Made by a program: the position numbers and the translations under genes. This document shows, one piece after another, positions 5,492 to 8,454 of a DNA stretch of 8,454 bases. A model generated the notes under the pieces. That model did not search any database. It saw nothing but the letters and a program-made list of their open reading frames with translations, and was not told the origin of the DNA. Source of the stretch: Deltaproteobacteria bacterium (GTDB taxonomy: Bacteria > Desulfobacterota > Desulfarculia > Adiutricales > Adiutricaceae). Position 1 is the first letter of the stretch, and every line of letters begins with the position of its first letter. The DNA is taken from assembly GCA_031279155.1 (NCBI GenBank), contig JAITJB010000081.1:1-8454 (forward strand), read 5' to 3'.

Positions 5492-6114
5492 TATAAATTG
5501 TTTTCGGCTATAAATTGTTCAGCTTCTACTAAACCGCTACTAGCGGCTTTTTTCATCCAGAAAACGGCTTGGGTCTCGTTTTTGGGTAGGCCTAGGCCTT
5601 TGAAGTAGGCTAAGGCCACGTTGTACTGAGCTTGGGGAACGCCTTGTTCGGCGGCCTTTAGGAGCCATCTGGCGCTTTCAGATTGGTTTACGGGTAGGCC
5701 GCCCTTACCTTGGCTAAGAAAGACGCCTAAGCTAAACTGAGCGTCAGGATGACCTTCCTGGGCAGCCGCCAGGTAAAGTTGAGCCGCGCGGTATAGATCG
5801 ACTGGAACGCCCGTCCCATTTTCAAAGGCATAGGCCGCTCGGTAGCGGTCATCGGTCGAACCATTTTGAGCCGCCTTAAACAGATCGTCAGGACTAGACG
5901 ATTCTAGATCCATGGGTTCTATGGGCGCCTGAAAAGCTTGTGGGACTTGTGGGGCTTGTGTAGCTTGAGCAACTTGTGTGCTTTGGGCGTTTTGGACTTT
6001 TAGGGGCGGGACAAAAGTAAAAGCATATGCCCCGCCGGCCAAGCCAGCGGTTAGGACGAAGGCGGCTAAAACTTTAAGGTAAAACATCGGTAATTCTTTT
6101 CTTTTACTTCTCAC
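5491..6114 (-). CDS. Exported Sel1-like (TPR-type) repeat protein
   Basis: Sel1-like repeats form alpha-alpha solenoids used as protein-binding scaffolds; no enzymatic function is indicated. In the 207-residue form a signal peptide (hydrophobic core 11-28) likely ends at AYA (29-31). Then comes a Gln/Ala/Pro linker (about 40-65) of x-Q-x triplets, then three Sel1 repeats at about 89-122, 123-158 and 161-194 (for example DAQFSLGVFLSQGKGG and QAQYNVALAYFKGLG). The product is therefore probably periplasmic. Two starts are possible: GTG 6114, overlapping the upstream gene by 11 bases, or ATG 6087, giving MFYLKVLAAF. Neither has a strong ribosome-binding site. It follows the pentapeptide gene closely and is probably co-transcribed with it. 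The partner is unknown. Confidence 0.85.
   Translation of the reverse strand: MRSKRKELPMFYLKVLAAFVLTAGLAGGAYAFTFVPPLKVQNAQSTQVAQATQAPQVPQAFQAPIEPMDLESSSPDDLFKAAQNGSTDDRYRAAYAFENGTGVPVDLYRAAQLYLAAAQEGHPDAQFSLGVFLSQGKGGLPVNQSESARWLLKAAEQGVPQAQYNVALAYFKGLGLPKNETQAVFWMKKAASSGLVEAEQFIAENNL
5936..5998. repeat. 9-bp-period repeat in the Sel1-gene linker
   Basis: Seven consecutive 9-bp units resembling GCTTGTGGG (plus strand) occupy this stretch: GCTTGTGGG, ACTTGTGGG, GCTTGTGTA, GCTTGAGCA, ACTTGTGTG and two more diverged units. On the coding strand they give x-Q-x tripeptides such as TQA-PQV-PQA-FQA. Unit length and encoded pattern match those of the lptA repeats, although the DNA sequence differs. 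Confidence 0.7.
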
Positions 6115-6454
6115 TGTCCGTTTTATTCTGCCTCATGCGGGTCCCCAACTGGTGGGAGAGACTGATTTCACAGGGAGGAAGTATTCTAGGAAATAACACA
6201 CCGCTTATGGAGGCGTTTTTAATGCTGGCCCCGTCGAGGTTGGCGCCGCTTAGATCTAAGCCGCTAAGATTGGTGCCCCTTAAGTAGCAACCCGACAGAT
6301 CGGCGTTGGTTAAGTTAAAGGCCCTGAGATCTAAGTCGCTTAGGTTTTGGCATCTAAGATCCGGGGCTTTGCCTTCAGCTACTAACTGGTTGAAGTTGGA
6401 GGCGTTTTCTTCGAGCATGATTTTTGGCTTAAGCATTCTTTTAATTTCGGCCAT
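6104..6454 (-). CDS. Small pentapeptide-repeat protein
   Basis: A 116-residue cytoplasmic protein. After a charged N-terminal segment (1-30) there are about eleven pentapeptides of the A(D/N)LxX type at 31-87: DLSDLDLRAF, ADLSG, CYLRG, TNLSG, LDLSG, ANLDG. They predict roughly three turns of a right-handed quadrilateral beta-helix. A non-repeat tail ISGVLFPRILPPCEISL runs into a polar C-terminus. No signal peptide or membrane segment is seen. Some pentapeptide proteins mimic DNA (Qnr, MfpA), but those are about twice this length, so I do not infer that role. The start ATG at 6454 has a GAGAG sequence about 10 bases upstream. Its stop lies within or just before the Sel1-gene start, pointing to a two-gene operon. 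Function unknown. Confidence 0.85.
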   Translation of the reverse strand: MAEIKRMLKPKIMLEENASNFNQLVAEGKAPDLRCQNLSDLDLRAFNLTNADLSGCYLRGTNLSGLDLSGANLDGASIKNASISGVLFPRILPPCEISLSHQLGTRMRQNKTDSEK

Positions 6455-6513
6455 CTTACGAACTCTCGATCATAATTTTTATTCCCTGACCGCATTTAAC
6501 GGTAGGGTTATGG

Positions 6514-6538
6514 GGTGAGCGCGGGTTTACGGCTCACC
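6514..6538. promoter_or_regulatory. Leader stem-loop, pentapeptide-gene side (proximal)
   Basis: GGTGAGC (6514-6520) and GCTCACC (6532-6538) form a perfect 7-bp stem with an 11-base loop, 60 bases upstream of the pentapeptide-gene ATG. No T-tract follows on either strand. It could be an operator or an RNA leader hairpin; function unassigned. Confidence 0.4.
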
Positions 6539-6571
6539 TCTGCGGTTCTACCTCAGCTCAAAATTGGCGCA

Positions 6572-6599
6572 AGGCAGACTGGCGCAGCCAGTGTTGCCT
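6572..6599. promoter_or_regulatory. Leader stem-loop, pentapeptide-gene side (distal)
   Basis: AGGCA (6572-6576) pairs with TGCCT (6595-6599), and inside it CTGGC (6579-6583) pairs with GCCAG (6587-6591) around a GCA loop, with a small internal bulge. It lies at the predicted 5' end of the minus-strand transcript. It could be an mRNA-stabilising 5' hairpin or a protein-binding site. Confidence 0.4.
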
Positions 6600-6628
6600 A
6601 TTATCTTAAATTTGGAGCCATAAGTGAA
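6600..6628 (-). promoter_or_regulatory. Candidate promoter for the pentapeptide/Sel1 pair
   Basis: On the minus strand TTCACT (6628-6623), a 17-bp spacer and GATAAT (6605-6600) match the sigma-70 consensus at 4 of 6 and 5 of 6 positions. Initiation near 6593 would give a leader of about 140 bases containing both stem-loops. The support is moderate only. Confidence 0.35.
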
Positions 6629-6712
6629 GTAAATTTTAAAAAATTCCTTTTGGAAATCTCGCGCCTTTATATTTAGCCAGTTTTAAAGCCATGGACGCAG
6701 CTTTGTCGGCTA

Positions 6713-6741
6713 TTGCCAGCGGCCAATCGGTTTGTTATGAT
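6713..6741 (+). promoter_or_regulatory. Sigma-70-type promoter for cobU-hemW
   Basis: TTGCCA (6713-6718), a 17-bp spacer and TATGAT (6736-6741) each match consensus at 5 of 6 positions. Predicted initiation is near 6748, about 55 bases before the preferred cobU start at 6803. Orientation and distance fit a cobU-hemW transcript. Confidence 0.65.
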
Positions 6742-6790
6742 CCCTTAGTTCATACATTGACTACTGTTAGATCGCCGTTTGGACGATGAT

Positions 6791-6796
6791 AAGGAG
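6791..6796 (+). promoter_or_regulatory. Ribosome-binding site deciding the cobU start
   Basis: AAGGAG, extending into AAGG, lies six bases before TTG at 6803. The alternative in-frame TTG at 6779 has no such sequence upstream and would place this site inside the coding region. The TTG 6803 start gives MGEIILYLGGAKSGKT, which fits CobU N-termini. Confidence 0.75.
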
Positions 6797-6802
6797 AAGG
6801 TC

Positions 6803-7336
6803 TTGGGTGAGATAATTTTGTATTTAGGGGGAGCGAAAAGCGGGAAGACCAAAGCCGCGCTAGAGACTTGTCAAACTTATCCGCCGCCGCGCTTCTATTT
6901 AGCCACGGCCCAAGCCTTAGACGATGAGATGGATAAAAGAATCCAAAACCACCGAGCTGAAAGGGGACCTGATTGGCGGACCGTGGAAGAGCCAATAGAT
7001 CTTTGTTCGGCTTTGGCTAGTATTCCTAGCGAGAGCCCGGTCTTATTGGATTGCTTAACTCTTTGGTTTTCTAACCTCATGGGCCAGAGCCCTGATAGCG
7101 GCTTAAGCGATGGCCCGGAGGGAGTCTTAGTCTTGGTGGATAAACTTTCCCAAGTAGCTTTAGCGAGAGGCGGCCCGACAATCATCGTCTCTAACGACGT
7201 GGGCGGGGGCATAGTCCCCATGGATAGGGTTTCAAGATTTTTTCGAGATCTTAGCGGCCTAGCTCACCAGCGCCTAGCCGCCGAGGCTTCTAAAGTATTT
7301 ATGGTTAACGCTGGCCTTTCTTGGAAATTAAAATAG
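6803..7336 (+). CDS. cobU: Adenosylcobinamide kinase / adenosylcobinamide-phosphate guanylyltransferase
   Basis: Bifunctional cytoplasmic enzyme of the nucleotide-loop stage of cobalamin synthesis: it phosphorylates adenosylcobinamide, then transfers GMP to give adenosyl-GDP-cobinamide. From TTG 6803 the product is 177 residues (Salmonella CobU is 181). Visible motifs are the P-loop GGAKSGKT (9-16) and His50 in NHRAERGPDWRTVEEP, equivalent to the guanylylated His of the family. Also present are the acidic/hydrophobic strand LLDCLTLWFSNL (about 81-92) and IVSNDVGGGIVP (about 128-139), where most relatives have NEVG. The start is chosen from AAGGAG six bases upstream; an in-frame TTG at 6779 would add eight residues. 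hemW begins eight bases after the stop, so the two are likely co-transcribed. No other cob genes are in the window. Confidence 0.95.
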   Translation: MGEIILYLGGAKSGKTKAALETCQTYPPPRFYLATAQALDDEMDKRIQNHRAERGPDWRTVEEPIDLCSALASIPSESPVLLDCLTLWFSNLMGQSPDSGLSDGPEGVLVLVDKLSQVALARGGPTIIVSNDVGGGIVPMDRVSRFFRDLSGLAHQRLAAEASKVFMVNAGLSWKLK

Positions 7337-7344
7337 GTTTCTAA

Positions 7345-8454
7345 ATGCCGTCAGGTCTCTCTTCAGGTCTTCCGTCAGGACTCTCTTCAGGTCTTCCTTC
7401 AGGTCTATATGTCCACGTCCCTTTTTGCCCTCGTAAGTGCCCTTACTGCGATTTCTACTCCATCTCAGCCTTAGATCTCATCCCGGCCTGGCTTGATAGT
7501 TTGGCCAAAGAAGCTAAAGCTAGCGCCATTGGCTGGCCGGACGGCTTTGATACCCTCTACATAGGCGGCGGTAGCCCTAGCGTTTTAACGGCTATGGAGC
7601 TTAAGGATCTATTTAAAGCCCTAAGCCCCTTAGGGCTAGTTGCGCCCATAGAACTAACCATTGAAGCCAACCCTCAAGATGTTAGCCCTGATAAGGTTAG
7701 CCTTTGGGCCGATGTCGGTTTAAATCGAGTTTCCTTGGGGATTCAGTCCTTCGATCCGAGGTGGCTTAACGCTAGCTTAGAGCGGGTGCATACTTTAGGC
7801 GATAACTTAGCCGCCATTGAGGCCATCGAAAAGGGCGGGCTAAAACTCTCAATCGATTTAATTTACGCCCACCCCGGTCAAGAGCCCGAAGAAATAGTTG
7901 GCGATCTCGACCGGGCTGCAAATTCAGGGGCCGAGCATATATCTGCTTACGTCTTAACCCCGGCCCCGGGTACGCCCTTAGGTCAGGCGGTTTCCGCAGG
8001 CCGCTTGCGCCTTCCAAGTGAGCGGCTAGTTTCTGAGATGTTTCTTTTAACCGGTCAAGCCCTGGCTATTCGGGGCTTTGAGTGGTACGAGGTATCAAAC
8101 TTTGCTCGTGGCGGCGCGGTCTGTCAGCACAACCTTAAATACTGGCAGAGAAAACCCTACCTAGGCTTGGGGCCGGCGGCCCACTCCTTTGACGGGCGCT
8201 CTCGCTGGTCTAATATCTCATCAGTCAGGCGCTATATTTCGAGAATAAACGCCGGCCTTAAGGCTTATGATATGGTGGAAGAGCTAAGTGATGCTCAAGC
8301 TCGCCTAGAAAAAATCATGCTGTCCTTAAGGCTTTCCCAAGGCTTAGATGCTGATCTAATTAAACCCTCTTCGGCCTTGGAAGGCTTTTTGCGCGACGGG
8401 CATTTAATTTTAGAAAACGGCTTTCTTAAGCCCACGCCCAAGGGTTTACTAATA
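7345..8454 (+). CDS. hemW: HemW haem chaperone (radical SAM, HemN-like), 3' end cut
   Basis: HemW binds a 4Fe-4S cluster, SAM and haem and delivers haem to target proteins; it is often misannotated as oxygen-independent coproporphyrinogen oxidase. The frame is open for 370 codons to the window edge. The radical-SAM cluster motif CPRKCPYCDF has Cys28, Cys32 and Cys35; Phe follows where HemN has a fourth Cys. Further motifs are YIGGGSPS (72-79), NRVSLGIQSF, HISAYVLTPAPGTPL, YEVSNFA, and the HemW-type HNLKYW (262-267). The region near LKPTPKGLLI matches the family C-terminus, so only a few residues are missing. ATG 7345 follows an in-frame TAA directly and no other usual start precedes the core. 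The N-terminus has an added PSGL/SSGL repeat of 20 residues. The ribosome-binding site is weak. Confidence 0.95.
   Translation, partial: MPSGLSSGLPSGLSSGLPSGLYVHVPFCPRKCPYCDFYSISALDLIPAWLDSLAKEAKASAIGWPDGFDTLYIGGGSPSVLTAMELKDLFKALSPLGLVAPIELTIEANPQDVSPDKVSLWADVGLNRVSLGIQSFDPRWLNASLERVHTLGDNLAAIEAIEKGGLKLSIDLIYAHPGQEPEEIVGDLDRAANSGAEHISAYVLTPAPGTPLGQAVSAGRLRLPSERLVSEMFLLTGQALAIRGFEWYEVSNFARGGAVCQHNLKYWQRKPYLGLGPAAHSFDGRSRWSNISSVRRYISRINAGLKAYDMVEELSDAQARLEKIMLSLRLSQGLDADLIKPSSALEGFLRDGHLILENGFLKPTPKGLLI
7348..7407 (+). repeat. Five 12-bp tandem units at the hemW 5' end
   Basis: CCGTCAGGTCTC, TCTTCAGGTCTT, CCGTCAGGACTC, TCTTCAGGTCTT and CCTTCAGGTCTA follow one another without gaps immediately after the hemW ATG; units 2 and 4 are identical. 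They also form two 24-bp repeats differing at one base, plus a half unit. They encode PSGL-SSGL-PSGL-SSGL-PSGL. Unit length keeps the frame open if copies are gained or lost. Confidence 0.93.

Larger units (their letters stand above)
6455..6802. other. Divergent intergenic region, pentapeptide gene / cobU
   Basis: About 350 bases between divergently transcribed genes with no credible coding region. It holds two GC-rich inverted repeats on the pentapeptide-gene side (6514-6538 and 6572-6599), a candidate minus-strand promoter (6600-6628), an A/T-rich stretch around 6630-6655, and a good plus-strand promoter (6713-6741) for cobU. I looked for a cobalamin riboswitch because of cobU and did not see its conserved core. 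Confidence 0.65.

Noticed and set aside
6455..6480. TATGAT (minus, 6475-6470) as -10 box for the pentapeptide gene
   Set aside because: No -35 at usable spacing, and the transcript would begin only a few bases before the ATG, excluding its ribosome-binding site.
6500..6778. Cobalamin riboswitch upstream of cobU
   Set aside because: The AGCCAGTG-like piece near 6586-6593 belongs to a simple inverted repeat, and the conserved B12-box and core segments are not present in order.

Overview
The window looks like ordinary chromosome from a Gram-negative, LPS-making bacterium. It carries the block lptC-lptA-lptB-rpoN, an order typical of Proteobacteria and relatives. The mix of coupled LPS export and sigma-54 genes, an Sel1/pentapeptide pair, cobalamin synthesis and mixed base composition makes me lean to Desulfobacterota (former Deltaproteobacteria). 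That placement is inference from gene content only. I see no phage, transposon, CRISPR or toxin-antitoxin genes.

Layout, left to right. (1) The minus-strand 5' part of trigger factor (tig, cut by the window start), preceded in the direction of transcription by a tRNA-Leu with encoded CCA and a good sigma-70-type promoter. (2) A 357-base gap with a decayed 16-bp repeat array. (3) The minus-strand operon lptC, lptA, lptB, rpoN, driven by a promoter matching the sigma-70 consensus at all 12 hexamer positions with a 17-bp spacer. (4) A strong stem-loop separating that promoter from the upstream minus-strand pair: a pentapeptide-repeat protein and an exported Sel1-repeat protein. (5) A divergent intergenic region with a candidate promoter on each strand. 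(6) On the plus strand, cobU (starting at a TTG behind a good ribosome-binding site) and hemW, which runs off the right edge almost complete.

How the genes work together. LptB is the cytoplasmic ATPase, LptC the membrane-anchored coupling protein and LptA the periplasmic bridge that carries LPS to the outer membrane. rpoN encodes sigma-54. Trigger factor folds nascent chains at the ribosome. CobU activates cobinamide for cobalamin assembly, and HemW is a radical-SAM-type haem chaperone, so the two rightmost genes both concern tetrapyrroles.

The most unusual theme is short tandem repeats inside otherwise conventional genes. LptA has an insertion of about 145 residues with perfect 27-bp repeats. 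The Sel1 protein has a 9-bp-period linker with the same x-Q-x tripeptide pattern. HemW begins with five 12-bp units. A non-coding 16-bp repeat family downstream of rpoN shares a 10-mer with the lptA repeat. I did not find a convincing new multigene system.
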